The notes beneath the pieces were generated by a model. That model was not told the origin of the DNA. It saw only the letters and a list, made by a program, of their open reading frames with translations, and did not search any database. This document shows, one piece after another, positions 15,609 to 23,738 of a DNA stretch of 64,000 nt (positions within the stretch are counted from its first letter, which is position 1; every line of letters starts with the position of its first letter). This stretch comes from Clostridiales bacterium. GTDB taxonomy: Bacteria; Bacillota; Clostridia; Lachnospirales; Lachnospiraceae. The position numbers and the translations under genes are program-made. The stretch spans positions 1 to 64,000 of the forward strand of contig JAGZJZ010000010.1 in assembly GCA_018365455.1 (NCBI GenBank), given 5' to 3'.

Positions 15609-16028
15609 GTGAAAAGAATCATATCCATTACCATCAGTATCTGTTTTCTGCTGACACTATGCCTTGCAGGAGGCTGCGGTACCAATGATGACAGCGATAA
15701 GGGAAAAGTAAAGGATCTGGATTTTACCGTAGTAAGCCCGGAAGAAATCCCGGAAGAACTGGCACAGGCAATCGAAGAGAACAAGAAGTCAGAAATAAAG
15801 ATGACCTATCAAAGCGACAAATACCTGTATATGATCCGCGGTTACGGAGAACAGAAAACAGGCGGCTACAGCATTCAGGTGGATGAGTGCTATTTGACGG
15901 AGGACGGTATTATGGTACATACCAGCCTGATCGGTCCGTCACATGAGAAGACGATCCAGCAGGAACCGTCATATCCATTTGTAGTTATTAAAATTCCATA
16001 TATGGAGGGTTCCGTTACTTTTGAATAA
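15609..16028 (+). CDS. PrcB-like lipoprotein
   Basis: 139-residue predicted lipoprotein: signal peptide KRIISITISICFLLTLCLAG with lipobox LAGGC. The mature part ends in a domain containing GYGEQKTGGYSIQVDE and VVIKIPYMEGSVTFE, the hallmark of the PrcB C-terminal domain, first described in a protease complex and common in clostridial exported proteins of unknown role. GTG 15609 has a good SD (AGGAGAG). It is followed by a terminator-like hairpin and sipL. Confidence 0.8.
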   Translation: MKRIISITISICFLLTLCLAGGCGTNDDSDKGKVKDLDFTVVSPEEIPEELAQAIEENKKSEIKMTYQSDKYLYMIRGYGEQKTGGYSIQVDECYLTEDGIMVHTSLIGPSHEKTIQQEPSYPFVVIKIPYMEGSVTFE

Positions 16029-16045
16029 AAAGACAAAGCCTTCCA

Positions 16046-16073
16046 CATAATTTACACCCTCCCGGCATAAAAT
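16046..16073 (+). promoter_or_regulatory. Candidate SigE promoter of sipL
   Basis: CATAATT (16046-16052), 13-bp spacer and CATAAAAT (16066-16073) resemble the mother-cell SigE consensus (-10 CATACANT). Expected start is near 16080, inside the loop of the adjacent hairpin. Motif match only; SigE control of spore-coat morphogenesis genes is established in other spore formers. Confidence 0.4.
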
Positions 16074-16103
16074 TATAAGAGACCATGCTGGGAGGGATTT
16101 TTT
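16057..16103 (+). terminator. Terminator-like hairpin containing the sipL SD
   Basis: Arms CCCTCCCGGCAT (16057-16068) and ATGCTGGGAGGG (16085-16096) pair over 12 bp with one imperfect position, followed by six T residues that run directly into the GTG start of sipL. The GGGAGGG of the right arm is the only SD for that gene. Confidence 0.75.
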
Positions 16104-17672
16104 GTGGAATTATTAAAAAAGAATATTCATATGAATCATGAAAAAAGCAGAGCATCCAGCCAGGTAACCCTGGAGGAAGACTACAACGTATCTGACAGCA
16201 AGCCGGATGTGGGAAAACTGATACAAAAGAAAGCAAATATCAAATTAGATGATATGAAGGTAAGTACGGACCATGTGCTGTTAACGGGGGCACTGGAGGT
16301 TTGGGTACTGTATGTGGCAGATACGCCGGACAGACAGATACATAGGCTGGAATCCAAGATTCCGTTTGAAGAGCAGATGAATCTGGACGGCGTGGAGCCG
16401 GGAGACAATATCTGCCTGAAATGGGATGTAGAGGATATCTCCGTATCCCTGATCAATTCCAGGAAGCTGAGTATGAAGTCGCTTCTTTCCTTCAATGCAT
16501 CTGTGGAGGAGCTGTATGATGCACAGGCTGCTGTGGAGATTCACGGGCTGGGTGATATTAGTACAAAGTCCAAGAACCTGGAACTGCTGCAGTTATCGGT
16601 TCAGAAAAAAGATATTTTAAGGGTAAAAGATGAAATAGCCATTCCGTCCAACAAGCCAAATATCCAGGAAATGCTCTGGGAAAATGTCCAGCTTCGGGGA
16701 ACGGACATCCGTGTGTTAGACGGTCAGCTGGATATTAAGGGAGAACTCTTCATCTTTGTGCTTTACGCAGGAGATGACGAAAATGGTACAAAACAATGGC
16801 TGGAAACCGTGCTGCCTTTCCAGGGAACGGTAGACTGTCCGGGATGTGCCCAGAATATGCTTGCCAATGTGGAAGTTTCCCTGGCTTCGGCAAATCTGGA
16901 GGTAAGGCCTGATTATGACGGAGAAGAGCGCCTGGTTCAGGTAGATGTGGTTCTGGATCTGGATATCCGTCTCTATGAAGAGGAAAAGGTACAGATTCTG
17001 GAAGACGTTTACACCCCGGTGAAGGATCTGATTCCGGTAACGATGGAACAGGTATGTGAAAGCCTGGTAGTAAAGAACTTCTCCAAATGCAGGGCAAGTG
17101 ACCGGATGCGAATGGAAAGCAGCCAGCCAAGGATGCTTCAGATCTGCCACAGCCAGGGTGAAGTCAAAATTGATGACACCAGTGTAACAGAAAACGGAAT
17201 AAAAGTGGAAGGTGCCGTGTTTATAACCATTTTGTATATTACATCGGATGACACGCTGCCATATGCCCTGATGGAAGGCGCTGTGCCATTCCAACACGTG
17301 ATAGAAGTGCCGGAGATTGATAATGACTGCCGGTTTACGCTGCAAAGCGAGCTGGAACAGCTGTCCACCACCATGATTGACAGTGAAGAGCTGGAAGTAA
17401 AGGTATGCGTAAACCTCAATGCAATGGTGATCCGTGTACACAAAGAACAGTGCATTATTGATGTGGAAGAACACGATTTAGATATGAAGAAGCTTCAGGA
17501 GCTGCCGGGCATTGTAGGATATATTGTGCAGCCGGATGACAGTCTGTGGAGCATTGCAAAACAATATTATACCACTCCGGAGCGTATCCGGGAGTTAAAC
17601 GAAATTGAAGAGGAAGAGGTTTCCCCGGGTACATGTCTGCTGGTTATGAAGGCAGTTGAGAATTTGGGTTGA
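16104..17672 (+). CDS. sipL: SPOCS/DUF3794 and LysM spore morphogenesis protein, SipL-like
   Basis: 522-residue protein with three SPOCS-type beta domains (about 20-160, 170-320, 330-450) and a C-terminal LysM domain (about 470-520: GYIVQPDDSLWSIAKQYY, then ERIRELNEI). This is the architecture of Clostridioides difficile SipL, which binds SpoIVA through LysM and is needed for spore coat and cortex assembly at the forespore surface. GTG 16104 lies 7 nt after GGGAGGG. The SD is in a terminator-like stem, and a SigE-like promoter overlaps it. Adjacent ispE and sporulation genes fit conserved clostridial context. Confidence 0.85.
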   Translation: MELLKKNIHMNHEKSRASSQVTLEEDYNVSDSKPDVGKLIQKKANIKLDDMKVSTDHVLLTGALEVWVLYVADTPDRQIHRLESKIPFEEQMNLDGVEPGDNICLKWDVEDISVSLINSRKLSMKSLLSFNASVEELYDAQAAVEIHGLGDISTKSKNLELLQLSVQKKDILRVKDEIAIPSNKPNIQEMLWENVQLRGTDIRVLDGQLDIKGELFIFVLYAGDDENGTKQWLETVLPFQGTVDCPGCAQNMLANVEVSLASANLEVRPDYDGEERLVQVDVVLDLDIRLYEEEKVQILEDVYTPVKDLIPVTMEQVCESLVVKNFSKCRASDRMRMESSQPRMLQICHSQGEVKIDDTSVTENGIKVEGAVFITILYITSDDTLPYALMEGAVPFQHVIEVPEIDNDCRFTLQSELEQLSTTMIDSEELEVKVCVNLNAMVIRVHKEQCIIDVEEHDLDMKKLQELPGIVGYIVQPDDSLWSIAKQYYTTPERIRELNEIEEEEVSPGTCLLVMKAVENLG

Positions 17673-17730
17673 TGTTTTGACAAAAATTGTTAAGTCTTAG
17701 GAAATTTTGTTGAATTTTAGTGATTTACCA

Positions 17731-17760
17731 TTGACTTTTGTGTATGAAATGAGATACAAT
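17731..17760 (+). promoter_or_regulatory. SigA promoter of ispE
   Basis: TTGACT (17731-17736), 18-bp spacer, TACAAT (17755-17760). Predicted start about 17767, 40 nt before the ispE ATG. Confidence 0.65.
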
Positions 17761-17806
17761 ATTGCTAATCGAAATAATTGTATACAAAGTGCAACGGGGG
17801 TACACG

Positions 17807-18682
17807 ATGAGAGAGATGAAATTAAAGGCTCTTGCAAAGATAAATTTGGGCCTTGATGTGGTACGGAAAAGAGAAGACGGATACCATGAAGTACGAATGA
17901 TTATGCAGACAATTCATCTGTATGACCAAATCCGGATCTCAGAGCGACAGAAACCAGGAATTAAAGTTAAGACAAATCTGTATTATCTTCCGGTAAACGA
18001 AGATAATCTGGTGTATAAAGCAGCGAAACTTCTGATGGATGAATTTGGGATAAAAAAAGGGTTGTCTATTAATTTGAAAAAATTCATTCCTGTAGCGGCA
18101 GGAATGGCGGGCGGCAGTTCTGATGCGGCGGCTGTAATGGTAGGCGTGAACCGTTTGTTTAAACTGGGGCTTACCAAGGAAGAGCTGATGGAACGCGGGG
18201 TGAAGATAGGTGCGGATGTACCGTATTGCATCATGCGGGGGACAGCACTGGCGGAAGGAATTGGGGAAAATCTGACCACCCTGCCGCCGATGCCCGCATG
18301 TCATATATTGATTGCCAAGCCTGGTGTGCATGTGTCTACGAAATTTGTTTATACGACGCTGGATGCGGGTGAGATCGCGGACCATCCGGATATCGACGGG
18401 CAGATTCGGGCATTAGAGGCTGGCGATCTGAAAAAAGCGGCGGCTCTTATGAAAAATGTTCTGGAAACGGTTACGGTTCCGCAATATCCCATCATAGCGG
18501 ATATTAAAAATATAATGCTGGAACATGGAGCGTTAAATGCCATGATGAGCGGAAGCGGTCCAACTGTTTTTGGAATTTTTGATGATAAGAAAGCAGCGAA
18601 AAAAGCTTATGACGTATTATATGAAGGGGAGCTTGCAAAGCAGGTTTACCTGACCGGTATTTTTAATAATCCGGTAAAATAG
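17807..18682 (+). CDS. ispE: 4-diphosphocytidyl-2-C-methyl-D-erythritol kinase
   Basis: GHMP kinase of the non-mevalonate isoprenoid pathway; phosphorylates CDP-methylerythritol. N-terminal KALAKINLGLDV, ATP-binding PVAAGMAGGSSDAAAVM and C-terminal MMSGSGPTVFGIF are all intact. ATG 17807 is preferred because ACGGGGG lies 6 nt upstream and family proteins start there; 291 residues is typical. Followed 52 nt later by a GntR regulator, a neighbour pair common in clostridia. Confidence 0.95.
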   Translation: MREMKLKALAKINLGLDVVRKREDGYHEVRMIMQTIHLYDQIRISERQKPGIKVKTNLYYLPVNEDNLVYKAAKLLMDEFGIKKGLSINLKKFIPVAAGMAGGSSDAAAVMVGVNRLFKLGLTKEELMERGVKIGADVPYCIMRGTALAEGIGENLTTLPPMPACHILIAKPGVHVSTKFVYTTLDAGEIADHPDIDGQIRALEAGDLKKAAALMKNVLETVTVPQYPIIADIKNIMLEHGALNAMMSGSGPTVFGIFDDKKAAKKAYDVLYEGELAKQVYLTGIFNNPVK

Positions 18683-18734
18683 TCACAGAAGAGATGTTAA
18701 GGATACACAACAGGATAGGTATGGAGGTCTACCA

Positions 18735-19409
18735 ATGAATGAAAATTTTCACATAGATATGAATGAATATCTGCCACTGCGGGATGTGGTTTTTAATACG
18801 CTTAGAAATGCAATTTTAAAAGGTGAATTAAAGCCGGGCGAACGCCTGATGGAAATTCAGCTTGCACAGAGACTGGGGGTAAGCCGTACTCCGGTAAGGG
18901 AAGCTATTCGAAAGCTGGAATTAGAGGGACTGGTTCTGATGATTCCAAGAAAAGGCGCCGAAGTAGCCCAGATAACCATCCGGGATCTGGAAGACGTTCT
19001 GGAAGTACGATGTGCGCTGGAAGAACTGGCAGTGAAAGATGCCTGTGACCATATCACGGACGAGCAGCTGATCGAGCTTAAAAAAGCGGCAAATGATTTT
19101 AAGCGCTCATTGGATGGAACAGATATTATTGATTGTGTCAAGGCTGATATGCATTTTCATGAAATTATTTACGATGCAACGAATAACCGCAGATTGCTGC
19201 AGATCTTAAGCAATCTTAGGGAGCAGATGTACCGCTACCGTATGGAATACCTGAAAGACCGTTCCATGCATAAGAATCTTCTGGAGGAGCATGATGCAAT
19301 CCGCCGTGCTCTGAAAAAGCATGATAAAGAAAAAGCGGGCAATGCAATTCATATCCACATTGAAAACCAGAAAGAATCAATTATCAATAGTCTTCATGAA
19401 AAAGAATAA
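18735..19409 (+). CDS. GntR-family transcriptional regulator, FadR/FCD subfamily
   Basis: 224 residues: N-terminal winged helix (about 10-78) with LRNAILKGELKPGERLMEIQ and the recognition part LGVSRTPVREAIRKLE, then an all-helical FCD effector domain with metal-ligand-like residues in DMHFHEIIYDATNN and HDAIRRALKKHD. FCD proteins usually bind small carboxylates; the ligand here is unknown. Probably co-transcribed with ispE (no terminator between); a strong terminator follows. Confidence 0.9.
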   Translation: MNENFHIDMNEYLPLRDVVFNTLRNAILKGELKPGERLMEIQLAQRLGVSRTPVREAIRKLELEGLVLMIPRKGAEVAQITIRDLEDVLEVRCALEELAVKDACDHITDEQLIELKKAANDFKRSLDGTDIIDCVKADMHFHEIIYDATNNRRLLQILSNLREQMYRYRMEYLKDRSMHKNLLEEHDAIRRALKKHDKEKAGNAIHIHIENQKESIINSLHEKE

Positions 19410-19437
19410 AATGTAAATAATTACATATGCTACACCT

Positions 19438-19468
19438 AAAAGGATAAGAATCTTCTTATCCTTTTTTT
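19438..19468 (+). terminator. Intrinsic terminator after gntR
   Basis: AAAAGGATAAGA and its complement TCTTATCCTTTT form a long stem with a short loop followed by T residues, just downstream of the regulator gene. Confidence 0.85.
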
Positions 19469-19586
19469 GTGGCCTTACAGCGTTGTGTTGCGTTGCACTG
19501 CATCAGGCGCTGAGTAAGTGTGTGAAGCGCATTTTCAGGAATATTTTCTGGCACACTTTGGTTGAGGTTAAGATAGGAGGCTAAAT

Positions 19587-21068
19587 ATGAGTGATAATGT
19601 TTCCACACGTCTATCGGATAATGAAGCGAAGATAAAAGCCTGGTGTGAAAATTGTGATGATATTATCATCCGTCCCATGCGGTTGGGGCTTCCGCCGAAG
19701 GTAGACTGCCTTGCGGTATTTATCGAAGTAGCGGTAAGCAATATGCTTCTGGAAGAATCCATGATTGGACGTTTGTTAATTCAGATGCAGGAAATGTCAC
19801 CGGAGGAAATCCGGCGCACGGTAAATGAAGACGGACTGGGAATAACCGACGCAAAAGAACTTGCAACCATGGAAGAGGCAATGGCAGCCATGCTAGCAGG
19901 AAATGCCATTTTCTTTATCGATGGATATGATAAAGCCCTGAAGGTGAGCAGCAAGGGATATCCGGGGATGGGCGTATCCAAATCCGAGTCCGAAAAAGTT
20001 CTGAGGGGTTCCAAAGAGGCATTTACAGAATCCGTTAAATTAAATGCGGCACTGGTGCGTAAACGTGTCCGGGATACCACGATGAAGATCAAAGAGCGTC
20101 CCATTGGAAGGCGTTCCAATACCATGACAGCCATTATCTATATGGATGGGCTGGTCTATCCCGATTTACTGGAAGCTATGGAACAAAAGCTGGATTCTTT
20201 TGAAATCGACGGGATTATGGACAGCGGTGTAATCGAACAGCTGACGGAAGATACCTGGTATTCGCCATTTCCTCAGTATCAGACAACGGAACGCCCGGAT
20301 AAAGCAGCCATGGCAGTTTTGGATGGAAGGGTCGTGCTCCTCAGCGATAATTCTCCCGAGGCATTAATTCTGCCTACAACCATAAATAGCTTTTTCCAGA
20401 CAAGTGATGACTATTACCGTCATTTTGGAATTGTATCTTTTTTGAGAATTATTCGTTTTGTTGCGGCGTTTCTGGCGGTTTCCCTGCCGGGGCTGTATGT
20501 GGCAGTTACCAATTACCATACCCAGATACTTCCCACGAACCTGATTCTTTCTCTGGCGGAGGCAAGGCAGGGGGTGCCGTTTCCCAGTGTAATTGAAGTG
20601 CTTCTTCTGGAATTATCCTTTGAACTGCTGCGGGAGGCGGGGGTTAGGATGCCGGGACCGATTGGTAATACCATTGGTATCGTAGGCGGACTGATTATCG
20701 GACAGGCTGCAGTCAGTGCGAACCTGGTAAGCCCCATCGTTGTTGTGATTGTGGCGCTGACCGCACTCAGTTCTTTTTCCATTCCCAATGAAGAACTTTC
20801 AGAAGCTCTGCGGCTGATTAAATACGCCATGATTTTGGGATGTGCTTTTTTTGGCATACTGGGGCTGGTGTTAGGATGGTTTATCCTGTTAACACACCTG
20901 AGTGCGCTGAAAAGTTATAATATCCCATATCTCATGCCTTTTGTGGCAGCAGATGTCAACCGGGGCAGGGATAAGAAGGATGCACTGGTGCGGGCACCCT
21001 TAGACAGACTGAAAAGCCGCCCGGTCTTTGCCAGGAGGCAGTCCAGAACCCGGTTAAAAATAAAGTGA
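19587..21068 (+). CDS. gerA: Spore germination protein GerA family (A subunit)
   Basis: Membrane subunit of a nutrient germinant receptor in the inner spore membrane. About 290 N-terminal cytosolic residues include RPIGRRSNTMTAIIYMDGLV and DTWYSPFPQYQTTERPDKAA, both diagnostic of GerAA/SpoVAF; the C-terminal half has about five TM helices (from LRIIRFVAAFLAVSLPGLYV). 493 residues is usual. AGGAGG precedes ATG 19587. First gene of a gerA-gerB-gerC operon; the three proteins form the receptor complex (family knowledge). Confidence 0.93.
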   Translation: MSDNVSTRLSDNEAKIKAWCENCDDIIIRPMRLGLPPKVDCLAVFIEVAVSNMLLEESMIGRLLIQMQEMSPEEIRRTVNEDGLGITDAKELATMEEAMAAMLAGNAIFFIDGYDKALKVSSKGYPGMGVSKSESEKVLRGSKEAFTESVKLNAALVRKRVRDTTMKIKERPIGRRSNTMTAIIYMDGLVYPDLLEAMEQKLDSFEIDGIMDSGVIEQLTEDTWYSPFPQYQTTERPDKAAMAVLDGRVVLLSDNSPEALILPTTINSFFQTSDDYYRHFGIVSFLRIIRFVAAFLAVSLPGLYVAVTNYHTQILPTNLILSLAEARQGVPFPSVIEVLLLELSFELLREAGVRMPGPIGNTIGIVGGLIIGQAAVSANLVSPIVVVIVALTALSSFSIPNEELSEALRLIKYAMILGCAFFGILGLVLGWFILLTHLSALKSYNIPYLMPFVAADVNRGRDKKDALVRAPLDRLKSRPVFARRQSRTRLKIK

Positions 21069-21080
21069 TAAAGAAAGGAA

Positions 21081-22178
21081 ATGCTCATGTTTTCCAATAA
21101 CCAGAAAATTTCGGTACGACAATTGAAAAGGCTTTTAGTCATGGACTGGATTGGTAAAATAAGCTTATTGCTGCCCCGGTTTATTGTGCAGTCAAGCGGA
21201 AAAGATTTAATATTAAGCCTGATTCTGGGAGTTGGGATTACGGCAGTATATACCTGCATTGTCTGTTATCTAAGCCGTTATATTACCAGGAGCTTTGGCG
21301 GTTATGTGGAACTCCGAATGGGAAGGGCAGCATCATTTGCGCTGTGTCTGGTCTACTGGAGCTATATGTATGTGAATCTGCTTTACATCACCCGGGTATT
21401 CGGTGCCGTCACCAGGCAGTATATGCTTCCGGAACTGAATGAAAATATTCCATGTATGCTAATGCTGCTGGGCGGATTCTATGCTTCCATGGACCCCAAA
21501 GAGCGTCGGGGACGCATCGCAGAAGTGCTTTATCCCTTTGTGCTGATACCGCTTCTCATACTTCTGGTGATAGCATCCACCGGCATCAAGAGTGAATATT
21601 TTACTTATGAGGCAGCAGCCTTTGATGCAGTAACAATGAAGCAGAGTTTTCAGGTATTTGCCGCATTTGGGGGAGTGAGCCTGATTCTGTTTGAGGCACC
21701 CTTTATACAAAAAAGCGGATTGCGTCTGAGGACTACCTTAAAGGGGCTGATGGTGACGGCAATCGGCGTCGGAGCGGCAATTATTATCGGCATCGGTTCG
21801 TTTGGGGATCAGGGAATGAAGGCGTTAAGGTGGCCGGTTGTTACTCTGACAAGTAATGTGGATATTCCGGGAGGCTTTCTGCAGCGGTTTGATACGATCT
21901 TTTTAGCGCTGCTTCTCATGAGTTTTTTTGTAGCAGCAAGTACGGGAATCTTCTATTTAAATCTGATTTTTAAAGAGATGTTTAAGCAGCCGGAAGAAAA
22001 ACAGAACCACCTTTTCATGCTGCTGCTTAGCGCTGCAGGTGTTCTCTGGTGCAAAAATGTAGATATCGCCCAAAAACTCTTTTTAACCATAAACTGCTAT
22101 CTTCTGATACCGATTATGGCAGGATTTACCGTGATCTGTGCAATACTGGAGTGGGAGAAAAGGAGGTGCAGTAATTGA
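21081..22178 (+). CDS. gerB: Spore germination permease GerB family (B subunit)
   Basis: Endospore germination permease of the APC superfamily, about ten TM helices, 365 residues. Starts with ISVRQLKRLLVMDWIGKISL, typical of GerAB proteins. Together with GerA it would bind the germinant. It begins 13 nt after gerA and its last codons overlap the gerC start by 4 bp, so translation is coupled. ATG 21081 or 21087 can both be used. Confidence 0.9.
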   Translation: MLMFSNNQKISVRQLKRLLVMDWIGKISLLLPRFIVQSSGKDLILSLILGVGITAVYTCIVCYLSRYITRSFGGYVELRMGRAASFALCLVYWSYMYVNLLYITRVFGAVTRQYMLPELNENIPCMLMLLGGFYASMDPKERRGRIAEVLYPFVLIPLLILLVIASTGIKSEYFTYEAAAFDAVTMKQSFQVFAAFGGVSLILFEAPFIQKSGLRLRTTLKGLMVTAIGVGAAIIIGIGSFGDQGMKALRWPVVTLTSNVDIPGGFLQRFDTIFLALLLMSFFVAASTGIFYLNLIFKEMFKQPEEKQNHLFMLLLSAAGVLWCKNVDIAQKLFLTINCYLLIPIMAGFTVICAILEWEKRRCSN

Positions 22179-22828
22179 GAAAATTATTTGTGACAATCGT
22201 TATGGCAGCATTACTGCTCAGCCTGTCCGGGTGTACCAAAAGAGAACTGGAAGACCGTTACTTTCCGTTGGCTGTGGAAGTGCATAAGGAAGAAGAAGGC
22301 TTCCGGATCGAATATGCCCTGCCGAATATGGGAGAAGAGACCGGACAGAAAAAGGGCGGAGAAGAGGAAACCGAGCAGGAAGAAAAGGATACGAAAGAAG
22401 AAAGCGCCACCGGGAAAACCATTGAGGATGCAGCGAAAGACTATGCGTCCTATGTAGATAAATATATTGATTCCGGACATACAAAGGCAATTATCCTGGG
22501 TCCTGAAATGCTGGAAGACCCGGAAACCAGAAAGGAAATGCTGACTTATTTTGAAAATCATCCTACTTTTGCAAGAAGCATTTCCATATTTGTATATGAC
22601 GATGAAGGAGAAGAAAGCCTGGTTACCAAAACCGCCTCTTCTGTGGATTCTCTGGGGACCTATCTGCAGGATCTGATTAAAAACAACCCGGATAAAAAGG
22701 GCGTAGGTAAGACCCTGGGAGATTTATTAAATTTCTGGCATAACAATGAAGAAAAAGTAACAGTTCCACAAGTCCACTTGAAAAAAGATAAACCGGTAGC
22801 AGACGGAGAATATACAATTCAAAAATAA
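22175..22828 (+). CDS. gerC: Short GerC-type germination lipoprotein
   Basis: Lipoprotein C subunit of the receptor: signal peptide and lipobox LSLSGC, followed by LEDRYFPLAVEVHKEEEGFR (the GerAC domain 1 start), a Glu/Lys-rich linker and a domain containing KAIILGPEMLEDPETRKEML. It has 217 residues where GerAC proteins usually have 350-400, and it ends after the second domain (EYTIQK), so domain three is missing. TTG 22175 lies 8 nt after AGGAGG and overlaps gerB. May be a natural short subtype or a truncation. Confidence 0.85.
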   Translation: MRKLFVTIVMAALLLSLSGCTKRELEDRYFPLAVEVHKEEEGFRIEYALPNMGEETGQKKGGEEETEQEEKDTKEESATGKTIEDAAKDYASYVDKYIDSGHTKAIILGPEMLEDPETRKEMLTYFENHPTFARSISIFVYDDEGEESLVTKTASSVDSLGTYLQDLIKNNPDKKGVGKTLGDLLNFWHNNEEKVTVPQVHLKKDKPVADGEYTIQK

Positions 22829-22841
22829 TGTGGATAACCTT

Positions 22842-22870
22842 GTTTAAAACCCTCAAACCTGTGAATACTT
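22842..22870 (+). promoter_or_regulatory. Candidate SigF promoter of spoIIR
   Basis: GTTTA (22842-22846), 14-bp gap and GTGAATACTT (22861-22870), which fits the forespore SigF -10 pattern GGNRANAMTW at 9 of 10 positions. SigF control of spoIIR is established in Bacillus; here it is inferred from the motif. Confidence 0.4.
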
Positions 22871-22880
22871 TTATTGTACC

Positions 22881-22904
22881 AAAGCATTTGTCAAACACGC
22901 TCTG
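22881..22904. repeat. MITE-like repeat, right arm
   Basis: AAAGCATTTGTCAAACACGC followed by TCTG matches the right end of the dispersed repeat. It lies in the spoIIR leader between the candidate promoter and the SD. Confidence 0.5.
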
Positions 22905-22967
22905 GTTAGTCCCATCGCCATAGGCGATTCATTGGAACAATAAATAAACAGGAGGGTACATAAAATT

Positions 22968-23606
22968 ATGAATACAATAAATCGTTTTTATCAAAAGTGG
23001 TATCTTGTAATCGGAGGTCTGGGAATTGCGGCAGGCATCCTGATCTGTATGTTTCTCGTGGGAAGAATGACCCAGGAGACATCTCTGCAGAAGGGAATTG
23101 CAGATGAGATCATACGTTTTCATGTCATTGCAAACAGTGATACCGATGAAGATCAGGCACTTAAAATGAAGGTAAAAAATGAAGTGGTGGCATACATGGA
23201 AACAATTTTAAAAGATGCCCATTCCATCGATGCCACAAGAACCTGTATCAAAGAAAACATGGATAAAATCCAAAATAAAGCAGTGGAAATCATAAATAGG
23301 GAAGGCTATGCATATCCTGCTAAAGCCAGCCTTACCTGGTGCTATTTCCCAATGAAATCCTATGGTGATATTACATTTCCGGCAGGAGATTATGAGGCGC
23401 TGCGCATACAGATCGGAGAAGCGGAAGGGAAAAACTGGTGGTGTGTACTGTATCCAAACCTCTGCTTTATCGATTCCATACATGCAGTGGTTCCGGAGGA
23501 TGAAAAAGAAGAGCTTAAAAACGTGCTGACGGAAGATGAGTATGACAGTTTATTTTCATGGAAGAAGAATGAGTATAAGATTGGGTGGAAGTATCTGCCG
23601 TTTTAG
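22968..23606 (+). CDS. spoIIR: Stage II sporulation protein R
   Basis: Forespore-made signal protein secreted into the intermembrane space, where it triggers SpoIIGA processing of pro-SigE (known in Bacillus). One N-terminal TM/signal helix (about 12-30), then the conserved IIRFHVIANSDTDEDQALKM and later NWWCVLYPNLCFID. 212 residues, complete. AGGAGGG lies before ATG 22968. Monocistronic; pnp follows with its own promoter. Confidence 0.95.
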   Translation: MNTINRFYQKWYLVIGGLGIAAGILICMFLVGRMTQETSLQKGIADEIIRFHVIANSDTDEDQALKMKVKNEVVAYMETILKDAHSIDATRTCIKENMDKIQNKAVEIINREGYAYPAKASLTWCYFPMKSYGDITFPAGDYEALRIQIGEAEGKNWWCVLYPNLCFIDSIHAVVPEDEKEELKNVLTEDEYDSLFSWKKNEYKIGWKYLPF

Positions 23607-23640
23607 ATTGCCTATGCGTGAACCTGAACGTTTATGTCAA

Positions 23641-23669
23641 TTGACTTTTCCTCCGGTAAAACTTATTAT
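23641..23669 (+). promoter_or_regulatory. SigA promoter of purine nucleoside phosphorylase gene
   Basis: TTGACT (23641-23646), 17-bp spacer, TATTAT (23664-23669), with start near 23676. No purine riboswitch core was found in the leader. Confidence 0.7.
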
Positions 23670-23738
23670 AGAAACAAAGGCATACACACCTTTATAACCT
23701 GTGAATGATAAGCATTAATTGAACAAGGAGGAAACAAC

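Noticed and set aside
16716..17474. 252-codon minus-strand open frame inside sipL
   Set aside because: Antisense shadow of a well-supported gene; low-complexity, His/Phe-rich translation, no SD or family motif.
19470..19586. SigG promoter for the gerA operon
   Set aside because: Expected in this context, but no pair of boxes with acceptable spacing could be identified by eye.
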